Positions 1-14,334 are shown, numbered from the stretch's first letter. The stretch: 64,000 bases of DNA from Perognathus longimembris pacificus (GCF_023159225.1 NC_063161.1:76174267-76238266), one strand, 5' to 3'. The notes: generated by a model not told the origin, from the letters alone. A program made the numbers and translations.

Positions 1-3807
<3,807 letters not shown>

Positions 3808-4217
3808 CCAGGCACTGCTGCCTCAGGCCTGTAATCCTGGCTATTCAGGAGGCTGAGATCTGAGGGTCACCAAACCAGCCCAAGGCAAAAAGTCTGTGAG
3901 ACTCTTTATCTCTAATCAACCACCAAAAAGGCAGAAGTGGAGCTGGGATTCAAGTGATAGAGAGACAGCTGTAAGGTTCACCCCTGGGAGGGCTCCATGC
4001 TCTTTTGCTCTTTCTGTCTTCTTCCTTCCCCTCTGTCTCCCCATGCCTCCATCTTGTGCAGGCTGGCAGTTTGCTGTTCCACAATAAACTCTTCTCTGCC
4101 TGAACCATGTGGCGGGTTTCCTTTCCTCTCCAGCAAACCTTACAACAGCCTTGAGCTAAAAAGTCAAGAAAGAAGGACTAGAGTCCTGAGTTCAAGCCCC
4201 AGTACTGCCACACACAC
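3808..4217 (+). mobile_element. B1-Geo-like SINE split by a small LTR
   Basis: The B1-like left half (cctgtaatcctggctattc...) and Geo start lie at 3808-3969. The Geo 3' end (gagttcaagccccagtactg) resumes at 4145-4217 and ends in a short CA tract. The 175 bases between are a separate insertion. Confidence 0.8.
3970..4144 (+). mobile_element. Short solo LTR-like element
   Basis: A 175-bp insertion starts TGTAAGGTT and ends AACCTTACA, a perfect 9-base terminal inverted repeat of the TG...CA type. It is flanked by identical 5-base duplications, acagc (3965-3969 and 4145-4149). An AATAAA poly(A) signal lies at 4083-4088. It interrupts a B1-Geo-like SINE, so it is younger than that SINE. It is short for an LTR. 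A non-autonomous element mobilised by a retroviral integrase is an alternative. Confidence 0.8.
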
Positions 4218-4281
4218 ACACACACCACATCACATCTCTGTGGATTTTTTATATTTTTCCATCTCCAAAAGGGGCATGGCT

Positions 4282-4473
4282 GCATTGGGAATATGGCTTG
4301 ATGGTAGGGTGCTTGCCTAGCATGCATGAAGCCCTGGGTTCAATTCCTCAGTACCCCATAAACAGAAAAAGCCAGAAGTGGCTCTGTGGTTCAAAGTGGT
4401 AGAGCTCTAGCCTTGAGCACAGGGAGGCTCAGAGACAGAGCCTAGGCCCTGAGTTCAAGCCCCAGGACTGGCA
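4282..4473 (+). mobile_element. IDL-Geo-like SINE
   Basis: The ID-like monomer (gaatatggcttgatggtaggg, box B ggttcaattcc) is followed by a Geo monomer ending ccccaggactggc. It is diverged, hence not recent. Confidence 0.8.
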
Positions 4474-4552
4474 AGGGGGGGGGCACATCTGGGCAGGCAT
4501 AGCCATACCCACCTGTGATCCCTGCTACTAAGGATGCTGAGACAAGAGAATC

Positions 4553-4553
<1 letters not shown>

Positions 4554-4598
<45 letters not shown>
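4554..4598. repeat. (GT)n microsatellite
   Basis: About 22 uninterrupted GT units directly precede a reversed SINE. The array probably grew from that SINE's CA-rich tail. Confidence 0.95.
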
Positions 4599-4601
<3 letters not shown>

Positions 4602-4794
4602 CCAGTCCTAGGGCTTGCACTCAGGGCTTAGGCCCTGTCCCTGAGCTTTCTTGCTCAAGGCTAGCACTTTACCACTTGAGCCACAGCTTCACCCTGTCTT
4701 TTTTGGTGCTATAATTGGAGGATTTGAGACTGTGATCCTCAGATTTCAGGCTACTGAGTGGCTAGGATTATAGGTGTAAGCCACCAGGGCCTGG
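4599..4794 (-). mobile_element. B1-Geo-like SINE, reverse
   Basis: A reversed Geo monomer (ccagtcctagggcttg) is followed by a reversed B1-like half ending ggattataggtgtaagccacc. The body is complete. Confidence 0.8.
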
Positions 4795-4955
4795 CAAAAA
4801 GATCACTATTTAAAACCAGCCTTCATAAAATTATAGAGACCCCATCTCAAAAACAGAAATGAAATCAAGGATAACCCAGGGGTACAGAGGGATGTCTCAA
4901 ATGGTAGAGAGCTTTTCTAGCATCATGAAAGCCCTGAGTTCAAATTCCAATCCTG
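4795..4955 (+). mobile_element. B1-like and ID-like SINE remnants
   Basis: A worn B1-like 3' segment (gagaccccatctcaaaaac) is followed by an ID-like monomer with gccctgagttcaaattcc as its box B. A poly-G run of about 15 bases follows. Confidence 0.55.
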
Positions 4956-5501
4956 AGGTGGGGGGGGGGGGGGCGGAAGAGGGAGGACCATGATGATGGA
5001 AAAGCAGGCAAGAGGATAAAGGGGTTCACACCCAAGAATTTAGACCTGGGATGTGAGACTGTTCAAACTGGTTCAAACAAGGAAGATCTTGGGCAAACCT
5101 GGACAAGTCGACTACCCTACTCATCAAGTAATTAAGCCAGAGCCTGGCCTGAGTCAGAGCCTAGTCAATACCCCAGTTTGATTATTCACTTAACATCATC
5201 ACCACCCGGGCAGCCTGAGGGTACAGTCCTCCTGCAACAAGTTGGATTGAGTGGTGCCTCTCCCTGGCCTGCTGCCCACTTGTTGCATAAAGGGCAGTCT
5301 GGTAGGAGATGGGGGCCTTGCCGATTTCCCTCCCATCCCCCCATCCCCACAGGACAAGATGGGGTGGAATGAACAGAACAGAGTAGATGTTGGGGCCTGG
5401 ACTGGGGGAGCCTGGACTGGGGGAGAGGTCACGGGGCTAGTGGTACAAGGGTTGTGATTAATGTCAGCAGATAGAAATAAAGAGAAAGCCATAAACCAGG
5501 C

Positions 5502-5731
5502 ACCAGTGTAGGGTGGCTCACGCTTGTCATCCTAGCTACTCCGGAGGCTGAGATCTAAGGATCACGGTTTGAAGCCAGCCTAGGAAGGAAAGTCCTTGAG
5601 ACTCTTACCTCCAATGAACTACCAGAAAACTAGAAGTGGAGCTGTGGCTCAAAGTGATAGAGTACTAGCCTTGAGCAAAAGAGTTCAGGGTCAGTGCCTA
5701 GGATCTGAGTTCAAGACCCATGACTGACAAA
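5502..5731 (+). mobile_element. B1-Geo-like SINE
   Basis: Full-length copy: ggtggctcacgcttgtcatc at the left, the atctaaggatcacgg centre and the Geo end gagttcaagacccatgactg. Confidence 0.85.
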
Positions 5732-5931
5732 CAGCAAAGCCCCTTTATTGTTCTTGTCATTCTTTGTCTTTCCTTCCAAATAGATAATACATTGGCCTAG
5801 TTAAAATATTAAAGACTGTAAAAAGGCTTTTACCACCCATTTCCCACCCTGCCCCTTGTTAACTGCAGTTAAGTTCTCTCTTGTACTTCTTTTCTTTAAA
5901 TGGGGACAGGAAATTTTCATCTGTGTGTGTA

Positions 5932-5964
<33 letters not shown>

Positions 5965-5966
<2 letters not shown>

Positions 5967-6066
5967 AGGTCTCACTTTGTGACTCAGGCTCACCTCAAAC
6001 TCTTAATCCTCCTGTCTCAGCCTCCTAGACAACTGAGATTACAGGCATGCACTACCATGCCTGGCT
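5965..6066 (-). mobile_element. B1-like SINE, reverse
   Basis: Classic reversed B1 body (ggtctcactttgtgactcag ... gattacaggcatgcactacc). A GT/GA microsatellite (5921-5964) lies where its A-tail would be. Confidence 0.75.
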
Positions 6067-6116
6067 AACTCCACTGTTCTTTGGGTTTGGGGGTGGGTTT
6101 TGTTTTGTTTGTTTTT

Positions 6117-6375
6117 TTCCAGTCCTGGGGCTTGAACTCAGGGCCTGAGCACTGTCCCTGGCTTCTTTTTGCTCAAGGTTAGCACTCTGCCACTTGAGCC
6201 ACAGCGCCACTTCTGGCTTTTGGTTGTTGTTGTTGTTTATATGGTGCTGAGGAATCAAACCCAAGGGCTTCAATTTTGTTTCCTTTATTGGCAGTGCTGA
6301 GGAACGAAACCCATGACCTTGCATGTGCTAGACAAGCACTCACTCTACCACTGAGCTACAGCAACATGTCTAGCC
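6117..6375 (-). mobile_element. IDL-Geo-like SINE plus second ID unit, reverse
   Basis: A reversed Geo monomer and part of an ID monomer are followed by a second reversed ID-like unit (ccactgagctacagcaacat). A short GTT repeat lies between them. Confidence 0.7.
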
Positions 6376-6392
6376 TTAAGGCCACTGCTTGT

Positions 6393-6646
6393 TGTTAGGT
6401 TTATTAAAATAGGTAGCCAATAAAGGAGAATGCCACACGGTGTTCGGGAGGGAGAGAAAGTTTATTACAGAACTGCAGGCCTGTGGCGGAGGTGAGGCTT
6501 GGCTGGTGTGAAGGAATGACCCTGCCCTGCCTTATCTAGGGCGGGAGGGGTGGCCAGGTGGATTAGGATGTGACCTCAGGGAAGGGGGAGGTAACTGCCT
6601 CCAGGTATGCTGGTTACCCAGGTAACTGGGTGGGGAGGACCTTACA
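6393..6646 (-). mobile_element. Solo LTR-like element, reverse
   Basis: The 254-bp segment is bounded by TGTTAGG and CTTACA. Reversed AATAAA signals lie near 6399-6405 and 6469-6474. Its right half shares about 80 bases, including the ggtaactgg region, with 21211-21340 in the opposite orientation, so this is a dispersed family. No target duplication is convincing. Confidence 0.5.
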
Positions 6647-6680
6647 CTTACACACTTAGGGGTGTGTGTGTGTGTGTGTG

Positions 6681-7117
6681 TCCTTACTGGGGGCTTACCT
6701 CAGCCTGAGCACTATCCCTAAGCTTTTTTCCACTCAAGGCTGGTGTTCTACTACTTGAACCACAGCTCCACTTTTAGCTTTTTGATGTTTAATTGGAGAT
6801 AAGTCTCACAGGGGCTGGGAATACGGCCTAGTGGTAGAGTGCTTGCCTCACGTACATGAAGCCCTGGGTTCAATTCCCCAGCACCACATATATAGGAAAA
6901 GACGGAAGTGGCTCTGTGGTTCAAGTGGTAGAGTGCTAGCCTGAACAAAAAGAAGCCAGGGACAGTGCTTAGGTCCTGAGTTCAAGCCCCAGAACTGGAA
7001 AAAAAAAAAAAAGTTCTCACAGATTTTTCTCCCTAACCTGGTTTTAGAGGATGATCCTCAGATAAAAGCCTCCGGAGTAGCTAGGATTACAGATGTGAGC
7101 CACCAGAGCCCAGCTAA
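6681..7117 (-). mobile_element. B1-Geo-like SINE, reverse, interrupted
   Basis: The Geo half lies at 6681-6810. The B1-like half resumes at about 7010 and ends with cagatgtgagccaccagagc. An IDL-Geo-like SINE inserted between the two. Confidence 0.8.
6811..7009 (+). mobile_element. IDL-Geo-like SINE nested in older SINE
   Basis: Complete copy with an A14 tail. It is flanked by near-identical agtctcacag and agttctcacag duplications from the host SINE. Confidence 0.85.
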
Positions 7118-7342
7118 ACTCCCTATAACCACTATATATGTGTTTGTTTCTGTTGTCATCCTCTGGGGCACTGTCGTGGAGCTTTTTCCTCTCTAGGCTA
7201 GTGAAGGATTTCCTCCCTTCCAGGCCAGGGCCCACAAAGGACTATTTACAACTGGGCCTCCCTGAATTGCCCTGCCTCCAAATCAAAGCAGGTCCTGGAA
7301 TACCTGAGGTTTTGCCTCTTGCCTGTATGTGCCAGGGGCAAT

Positions 7343-7522
7343 AGGGTGGGGGTCAGTCCTTCAGCCGGTGTTCTACCACTTTGAGCTACAGCTCTCCACT
7401 TCCAGTTTTCTGAAGATAAGAGGCTTACAGACTTTTCTGTCCAGGCCGGCATTGAACTACCATCCTCAGATCTCAGCCTCCTGAGTAAGCTAAGATTACA
7501 GATGAGCCACCAGCACCCAGCT
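7343..7522 (-). mobile_element. B1-Geo-like SINE, reverse
   Basis: The Geo part is short (cagtccttcagccggtgttc). The B1-like end is gattacagatgagccaccag. Confidence 0.75.
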
Positions 7523-8734
7523 AAACACCACTATGTTTTTACTAAGTAGGTAAATTAGCAATATTCCTGCTTTCTCACGTAAGTATATAAACGCATTCCT
7601 TTTCACTGCAGCATATTCTGGCATTTCTTTAACAAGTTCCATTCTATAGCTGATCTTCTGCTTTGACCAGACCCTCCTTGTCCCAAGAATTAATTCTTCA
7701 ACCACAAACTGAGGGTTTTTTTTTTTTTTTTTAATTTGGTTGGTTGGTTTTGTGGGTTTTTTTTTGGGGGGGGCAGTGGCCTGGACTTAGGCCATGTACC
7801 ATACCCCTCCCCCCCAAAAAAAAAATCAAGGCTGTCACGTCTCCTCTGGAGTGTCTGTAGTGGCTGAGAGGTCACTCTGGCCTGGTGCTGGATTCTGGTC
7901 TGCAGGAAGCCTTGGCAGGGAGGGAGACAGGAAAGAGCAGTGACTCCGATGGCTGAGACTGTTAAACACCCAGCTTTGAAGACTGGGACAGTTATTATTA
8001 TTCCTAGGGCTTGTTTTTGTTGTGTGAAGATCACAGTAGGAAGGAAATATCAGCCAGGTTTTCCAAAGGAGCCTCACACAGCACCTTACCCCAGTCTCAT
8101 TTCCTGCCCCCCACCCCCGCCCCCGTTCCTGCCCAAGCAAACAGATCACACCATCCTTTCTGCCAGTCCCACCTTAGATCCCTCTGGGGAAAGGTGGGGC
8201 TGTGGACTCTGTGTCCCCGCACCCCACGGGACCCAAGGTGCCACCTGAGCCTCTGTTGGAACCGGGGCACAGCACCGGAGAGGGGAGGTGCTTGGCTGTG
8301 GCCATCCCAGCTGGCCAGTGTCCTGCGCTGGTTCCAGAGGGGACATGAGGCCACCAGGAAGGGCCACTCTGTTTGGGCAGCCAGGCCTGAACCCTGTTCG
8401 CCGAGGGGGGAGCCAGGTTCCTCTTTTCCCAGCCTGGCAGCCATGCCTCGCCCCCTCCCGCCCCCCCCGCAGAACTGCTACTGCTAAACATGAGCGACCA
8501 AATCAGTAGCACAGCCTTTCTCTCCCCATCCATCCTTGAGCCTTCCTGCCAGGGCTCGCACCCCAACTTTACAGCCTGACACCTCCTCCTGCTTTCCTGG
8601 AAGTTCAACTTTACACCTTCCTTGGAGCTCCCACCCAGATGGCTCTGAACTGTGGTCCAAAGCCCTGGAAGCAAGAAGATTGAGAGTTCAAGGCCATCCT
8701 GAGATGCATAGGCAGAGCCTGTCTTAAATACAAA
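7523..8734. other. Mostly unique intergenic sequence
   Basis: Holds a T-rich/G-rich low-complexity stretch (7716-7825) and about 900 bases of unique, moderately GC-rich sequence. Open frames on both strands (up to 194 codons) have no recognisable domain. No gene is called. Confidence 0.5.
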
Positions 8735-8895
8735 AGAGCTGGGCATGGTGACCCACACCCGGCATGCCAGCTACTTGGGTCAAAAAGAACTTATCTGAAA
8801 ATAACGAAAGCAAACAGGACTGAGGGTGTAGCTTAAGTGGTAGAGCACCTGCCTAGCAAGTCCAAGGCCCTGAGTTCAAATCCTTGTATCACCAA
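8735..8895 (+). mobile_element. B1 fragment and ID-type SINE
   Basis: A B1-like fragment (gagctgggcatggtgaccca) is followed at 8818-8895 by a lone ID-type unit (gggtgtagcttaagtggtag, box B gagttcaaatcc) with no Geo monomer. Confidence 0.7.
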
Positions 8896-8898
8896 AAG

Positions 8899-9115
8899 GC
8901 TGGGACACTGGTGGCTTATGGTTGTAATCGTAGCTACTCAGAAGGCAGACATCTGGAGGGTCACAGTTCAAATGCAGCCCAGGCAGGAGAGTCTGAGAGA
9001 CTTTATCTCCAATTAACCAGAAAAAAGACAGACTGGAGGCATGGTTCAAGTAGTACAATACCAACTAGGCAAACTGAACAAGTTGCCAAGCCCTGAGTTC
9101 AAATTCTAGTACCAG
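8899..9115 (+). mobile_element. B1-Geo-like SINE
   Basis: Diverged full-length copy, from actggtggcttatggttgta to gagttcaaattctagtacc. Confidence 0.75.
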
Positions 9116-9137
9116 AGGAATTAAGAAAAAGAAAGAG

Positions 9138-9341
9138 GGCTGGGGATATGGCCTAGTGGCAAGAGTGCCTGCCTCATATACATGAGGCCCTGGGTTCGAT
9201 TCCCCAGCACCACATATACAGAAAATGGCCAGAAGTGGCGCTGTGGCTCAAGTGGCAGAGGGCTAGCCTTGAGCAAAAAGAAGCCAGGGACAGTGCTCAG
9301 GCCCTGAGTCCAAGCCCCAGGACTGGCCAAAAAAAAAAAAG
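9138..9341 (+). mobile_element. IDL-Geo-like SINE, young-looking
   Basis: Near the window consensus in both monomers: gatatggcctagtggcaaga, box B gggttcgattccc, then the Geo body and an A12 tail. Confidence 0.9.
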
Positions 9342-9356
9342 AAAAAGAAAGAAAGG

Positions 9357-9547
9357 GGGCTGGGAATATGGCCTAGTGGTAGAGTGCTTGCCTCGCATAC
9401 ATGAAGCCCTGGGTTCAATTCCTCAGCACCACATATATAGAAAAAGCCGGAAGTGGTGCTCTGGCTCAAGTAGCAGAGTGCTAGCCTTGAGCGAAAAGAA
9501 GCCAGGGTTAGTGCTCAGGCCCTGAGTTCAAGCCCCAGGATTGGCAG
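9357..9547 (+). mobile_element. IDL-Geo-like SINE
   Basis: Second head-to-tail copy. Its 3' tail runs straight into the GGGA/GGAA array. Confidence 0.88.
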
Positions 9548-9562
9548 AAGAAAGGCAGGAAG

Positions 9563-9728
9563 GGAGGAAGGGAGGGAGGGAGGGAGGGAGGGAGGGAGGG
9601 AGGGAGGGAGGGAGGGAGGGAGGGAGGGAGGGAGGGAGGGAGGGAGGGAGGGAGGGAGAGAAAGAAGGAAGGAAGGAAGGAAGGAAGGAAGGAAGGAAGG
9701 AAGGAAGGAAGGAAGGAAGGAAGGAAAA
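9563..9728. repeat. (GGGA)n-(GGAA)n compound microsatellite
   Basis: About 100 bases of GGGA units change abruptly to about 60 bases of GGAA units. The array sits on the tail of the preceding SINE. Apparent Pro/Ser-rich and Gly/Arg/Glu-rich frames here are artefacts of the repeat. Confidence 0.95.
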
Positions 9729-9739
9729 GAAAAGAACAA

Positions 9740-9974
9740 GCCAGGCATGGTGGCTCACACCTGCAATTCTAGCTATTCAGGAGACAGATCTGAGGATCAA
9801 GGTTCAATGCTAGCTGGGACAGGAAAGCCTATGAGATTCTTTATCTCCAATTAACCACCAAAAAGACAGCTGTGGAGCTGTGGGTCAAGTGGTAGAGTGC
9901 TAGCCTTGAGCACAAAAGCTCAGAAACAGCACCCAAGCCCTGAGTTTCAGCCCCAGGACTGGCTTGTGCACATG

Positions 9975-10002
<28 letters not shown>
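9740..10002 (+). mobile_element. B1-Geo-like SINE with (CA)n tail
   Basis: Body 9740-9963, from gccaggcatggtggctcaca to the Geo end. A CA repeat forms the tail at 9974-10002. Confidence 0.85.
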
Positions 10003-10003
<1 letters not shown>

Positions 10004-10005
<2 letters not shown>

Positions 10006-10624
10006 CAAGGATGAAGTAGCCCCTAGTTTCACATACCATCCTGTGACCTTGTTCCAGCTCAACCTCAGTTTCCCTGTTCTCAAAGGAGGACAAAGGGGAG
10101 GGCCCCAGAATGCAGTCCATAAATGGCACAGATGTTCACCTCAGTCCTGGGTGAAGCAGGAGCCTCAAGCCCTGCGGGCTGTGAATGGCATCTTTGTGGC
10201 TTCCTGCTGCTGCCTCTGTGTGGCCCAGTCCAGGCAGCCTGGTACCACCAGCGTTGCTCCCCAGAGCCTCGTGAGTGGGAGGGGCCAGTTCCATGTCAAG
10301 TCCTGCCTGCTCCGATTCCTTTCCAGCTGTTTCTGGGACCCCAGCCCAGCTGTGCTGCCCAGGCCTTGAGCCACACCCAGCACTGACTGTTAGCCAGAGC
10401 CCAGAAGAGTGGACCAGGCTAGGACCCTCCATGCTGTTTCCAGGAACATTCCTGCCAGTCTCTGGCTGCAGAGTCTCTCCGTTACAAACAAGGAAAGTGA
10501 GGTACAAGGAGCAGAATCTGCCCCAGCCATAAGGAGGATGTGTAATTTTGAGGTGGGTGTCAGGCGCGGGGGAGGGGTCTCAGGCTGTGGCTCTCATCAG
10601 ATTTGCAAAGAGTTGGGAACAGCA
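10004..10624. other. Unique intergenic sequence
   Basis: About 600 bases free of interspersed repeats. Open frames on both strands are short and lack known domains. No exon or clear motif cluster is supported. Confidence 0.5.
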
Positions 10625-10627
10625 ACA

Positions 10628-10730
10628 GCAGGGTATGGTGGCTCAAGCCTGTCATCCTAGCTACTCAGGAGTCTGGGATCTGAGGGTTGAGGTTCAAAGC
10701 CAGCCTGGGCAGCAAAATCCATGAAACTCT
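10628..10730 (+). mobile_element. B1-like half of a B1-Geo-like SINE
   Basis: Left half only (ggtatggtggctcaagcctg ... ccatgaaactc). The Geo half is missing where the next, reversed SINE begins. Confidence 0.75.
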
Positions 10731-10756
10731 TTTTTTTTGTTTTTTGGTGTGCTTTT

Positions 10757-10949
10757 TTTTGCCAGTCCTGGGGCTTGAACTCAGGGCCTGAGCAACGTCC
10801 CTGGCTTCTTTTTGCTCAAGGCCAGCACTCTACTACTTGAGCCACAGCACCACTTCTGGCTTTTTCTGTTTATGTGGTACAGAGGAATCAAACCCAGAGC
10901 TTCATGTATGCAAGGCAAGCACTCTACCACTAGGCCATATTCCCAGCCC
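10757..10949 (-). mobile_element. IDL-Geo-like SINE, reverse
   Basis: Complete reversed copy ending ggccatattcccagcccc. Confidence 0.88.
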
Positions 10950-10951
10950 CT

Positions 10952-11115
10952 ATTTATTTATTTTTATTTATTACAAAGGTGATGAACAGTTACAAAATAA
11001 GGTAATGAGTAGATTTTTTAAACATTGCCCCCTCCCTCATTTTCTCCCATTTACCACTCCCCATCCCCTGCCCCCCAAGTTGTAAAGTTCATTTCCAATA
11101 TAGTGTCTAGTGAGT
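10952..11115 (-). mobile_element. L1 3' end fragment, reverse
   Basis: A poly-T-rich start and ttacaaaggtgatgaacag match the reversed 3' end of the clearer L1 copy at 19774-20264 (ttacaaggtgttgtgc, then a similar gtaatg/gcagtg segment). Old and diverged. Confidence 0.5.
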
Positions 11116-11124
11116 ATCATTGTT

Positions 11125-11375
11125 GCAAGTGGCTTACATCTATAATCCTAGTTACTCAAGAGGCTGAAATGTGGAGGACTGAGGTTCTAAGTTAGCCAAG
11201 GCAGAAAACTCCAGGAGACTCTTATCTCTAATTAACCAGCAGACAGACTAGAGGCATGGCTCAAGTGGCAGAGTACCAGCTACGATCAAAGAAAGCCAAG
11301 TGAGGGTGGGCATTAAGGCCCAAGAAGCCCCAGTACCAAAATACACACACACACGCACACACACACACACACACA
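11125..11375 (+). mobile_element. B1-Geo-like SINE with (CA)n tail
   Basis: Diverged copy 11125-11335, ending gaagccccagtacc. A CA array follows at 11341-11375. Confidence 0.75.
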
Positions 11376-11937
11376 GCATGCAAGTGCAGTGCCAGCCAGG
11401 CAGCCCTCAAGCCTGTTCCTGAATCCTCTTACCCCCTCGGCCTCTCTGGGAGGATGCTCTGAGCAGAAGCCTCCCGCTAGGCCAGGATATGACCCCGCAC
11501 TGCCACCCAGCTCTTGTGCGGGACACAGCCTGCACCCACACACCTGCCCCACGTGTGGCGTGACAGCCCCTGGTCGGGCTCCAAGGCCTGAGTGTGCTGC
11601 CTATAATGCAGCTGTGGTGGCCAGTGCTTGGCGCATGTCTGGCTAATTAAGAGGACATTAGCACCCTGGGCAGAGCCAGGCTCCTGCCAAGACATGCCTG
11701 CCAGGAGAGGGGTATGGCTGGTGCCCAGGCCTTGGCCTCTGCTGCCGGGCTGCCACCCCAGCTTGCTCCCTTGGAGATCTTTCCAGGTCCTCCTCCCATG
11801 CGTCGCAGCCTCATCCCTCCTGCCCTCCTGTTCTGGCCTAGGGCCCCAATGGTGATTGTCTGTGGCTGAGCACCGAACTCCCTGCCTGAGGGCCTGGCTG
11901 CACAAGCCAGGGCGGCTGTTATTTTGTTTTATTTGCG
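11376..11937. other. Unique intergenic sequence
   Basis: About 560 bases of unique GC-moderate sequence. No exon is recognised. A 142-codon minus-strand frame lacks known domains. Confidence 0.5.
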
Positions 11938-12160
11938 TGCCAGCCAGTTACCAGGACTTGAACTCAGGGCTTTGTGTTCACTCAACTTGCTTGGTTGGCA
12001 TGCTACCACTTGAGCTGCAGCTCGAATTCCTGCTTTTGGGTGGTTAATTATAGAGAAGAACCTCATGGACTTTTCTGCCTAGGCTGGCCTCTTAACTTTG
12101 ATCCTCAGATCTTAGCCTCCTGAGGAACTGAGATGACAGGCACGGGCCACTGGCATAGTT
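11938..12160 (-). mobile_element. B1-Geo-like SINE, reverse
   Basis: Diverged reversed copy: ccaggacttgaactcagggc at the left, gatgacaggcacgggccact at the right. Confidence 0.75.
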
Positions 12161-12559
12161 TGGTTCTATTTTCATGCATGTAAAGAAGCTACTTTGGCTA
12201 CATTTATCTTGGAATTGGGGTTTTTATCTATGCTGGGATTCAGATTTGTTACCCAGAGCACTGTCTCTCCATCTAGGGAGTCTTTGTAGTTCATACAAAG
12301 GCACTGAGCAAGGCCTGCAGGATTCTACCTGCCATGGTCTGATGCCCCTTTCACTCTTGGTAGCCACGTGGCTTGCATAGAATAGAAAAATTCATTTCTC
12401 CAAGGAACAGAAAACTCTCAGCCAGCAAGAAAATAAATCACAGCAGGAAATCCCAAAGAGGGGAGTTCCCAGGGTTGGTTAACAACAACTCAGCTGGGAA
12501 CAGACCCTGGAGTGTCCCTGTTCATCACAATGCCATCTTTGTCAGGTTATTTTTGGGGA
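12161..12559. other. Unique intergenic sequence
   Basis: Nothing recognisable in this stretch of about 400 bases. Confidence 0.45.
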
Positions 12560-12784
12560 GTGGAGGGCTAGGGGATGGTTCTGGAGTTTGAACTCAGTAC
12601 TTCGCTCTCACATGGCTTGCTTGCTTGGCTGACACTCTAACCATACAACCAAGCCAGCTAGGCAGAAAAGCCTGTGAGACTTTTCCTTACAGACTTTCCT
12701 AGCCAGGCTGGCCTTGAACCATTATCCTCAGACCTCAACCTCCTGAATATTTGTGATTACAGGAATGAGCCATGGCACCTGGCT
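12560..12784 (-). mobile_element. B1-Geo-like SINE, reverse
   Basis: Diverged reversed copy. The right end reads gattacaggaatgagccatg. Confidence 0.75.
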
Positions 12785-12786
12785 TG

Positions 12787-13039
12787 CTTTTTTTTTTTTT
12801 TTTTTTTGCCAGTCTTGAACTCAGAGCCTTGGCACTGTTTCTGAGCCTCTTTGTGCTTAAGCCTAGCATTCTACCACTTGAACCACAGTGCCACTTCCTG
12901 CTTTTTTCTAAATAGTTCATTGGATATAAGAGTCTCAAGGACTTTCCTGCCAGGGCTGGCTTCGAACCACAATCCTTAGATCTCAGCCTCCTGAATACAG
13001 GAATACTAGGAATACAGGCCTGAGCCACCAGTGCCCAGC
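12787..13039 (-). mobile_element. B1-Geo-like SINE, reverse
   Basis: Reversed copy with a T19 tail. A short duplication near 13000 (aatactaggaatacagg) lengthens its B1-like end. Confidence 0.82.
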
Positions 13040-13126
13040 CACGGCTTGTAATTGTTAGTGGTTTTCATAATTCTAAGATGTTAAATTTAATGCTGTGTAT
13101 TTTCTACCACTAAAACAAGTCAAAGC

Positions 13127-13345
13127 CAGGCGCTAGAGGCTTATGCCTATAATCCTAGCTATTCAGAAGGCTGAGATGTGAGGTTCAAGGTTCAAAGCCA
13201 GACCAGGCAGGAAGTACATGAGACTCTTCTTTCCAATGGACCACCAAAAACCAGAAGTGGAGCTGTGGCTCAAGTGGTAGAGGGCTAACTTTGAGCCGAA
13301 AGCTAACCAAGAGTGGTAGGCCCTGAGTTCAAGTCCCAGAATAAA
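13127..13345 (+). mobile_element. B1-Geo-like SINE
   Basis: Full-length copy, from gccaggcgctagaggcttat to gagttcaagtcccagaata. Confidence 0.82.
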
Positions 13346-13555
13346 TACAATGAAAAGGCCAGTCAGTGCTGGTCACCTGGCCATCTTCCTTATGTCCCTG
13401 GCTTGTTGGGTGCAGCTGGGCAGGTGCGAGGATGGACAGGATACCTGTCCAGGATGGGAGGTGCCTGCCAGCACAGTGTCCTGTAGCCAGGTTGTCTATT
13501 GGTCACAGATTTACCAGCCTCCTGGCCCTTAGAGCTTCACTGCTTTGTTTGTTGT

Positions 13556-13868
13556 GCCGGTACTAGAACTTGAACTCAGGGCCTGGGTGCTGTCCCTTAG
13601 CTTTTTCATTCAAGATAGCACTCTACTACTTGAGCCATACCTCCATCCACTTCACTTTTGGTCTCTTGCTGGTTAACTGGAGATAAGAGTCTCATGGATT
13701 TGTCTGCCTAGGCTGTCTCTAAACCTCAATGCTCAGATCTCAGCCCAGCCTTCTGAGTAGCTAGGCATAAAGCACCTAGCTCCCTGCTCACCCTTCCCCC
13801 CCCCAAGTTGAACTGGGCCTGTGGCTTGTATGACAGGCGCTCTACCATTTGAGCCACACCACCAGCCC
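13556..13868 (-). mobile_element. B1-Geo-like SINE and ID unit, reverse
   Basis: A reversed B1-Geo-like body (13556-13784) is followed by a reversed ID-type unit (13800-13868, ctctaccatttgagccacac). Confidence 0.72.
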
Positions 13869-13914
13869 CTTTTTGCATTAGTGATTTTCAGTTTTTGTTT
13901 ATTTGTTTTGTTTT

Positions 13915-14108
13915 TGTTGCCAGTCCTGGGGCATGGACTCAGGGCCTGAGCACTGTCCCTGGCTTCTTTTTGCTCAAGGCTAGAACTCTACCTCTTGAGC
14001 CACAACACCACTTCCGGCTTTTTTCTATATATGTGGTGCTGAGGAATCGAACCCAGGGCTTCATGTATATGAGGCAAACACTTTACCATTAGGCCATATT
14101 CCCAGCCC
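13915..14108 (-). mobile_element. IDL-Geo-like SINE, reverse
   Basis: Complete reversed copy next to a second one (14126-14334), separated by only a T-rich gap. Confidence 0.88.
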
Positions 14109-14125
14109 CTGATTTTTAGTGGGTT

Positions 14126-14334
14126 TTTTTGGGGTTTTTTTTGGCCAGTCCCAGGCCTTGGACTCAGGGCCTGAGCACCATCCCTGGCTTCTTCCCGCTC
14201 AAGGCTAGCACTCTGCCACCTGAGCCACAGCGCCCCTTCTGGCCGTTTTCCATATATGTGGTGCTGGGGAATCGAACCGAGAGTTTCATGTGTAGGAGGC
14301 AAGCACTCTTGCCACTAGGCCATATTCCCAGCCC
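14126..14334 (-). mobile_element. IDL-Geo-like SINE, reverse
   Basis: Close to the window consensus. It carries ggccagtcccaggccttgga, a variant shared with the copy at 63158-63352. Confidence 0.88.

Noticed and set aside
9138..9226. tRNA genes suggested by A and B box motifs
   Set aside because: The boxes belong to the ID-like monomer of SINEs. No intact cloverleaf or discriminator context is seen.
9515..9758. Pro/Ser/Leu repeat frames
   Set aside because: Translation of the GGGA/GGAA microsatellite on the minus strand.
13988..14302. Many recurring frames with motifs like YVVLGNRTQG or PSTTYTENGQKW
   Set aside because: These are translations of the IDL-Geo-like SINE in different frames and recur at every copy.
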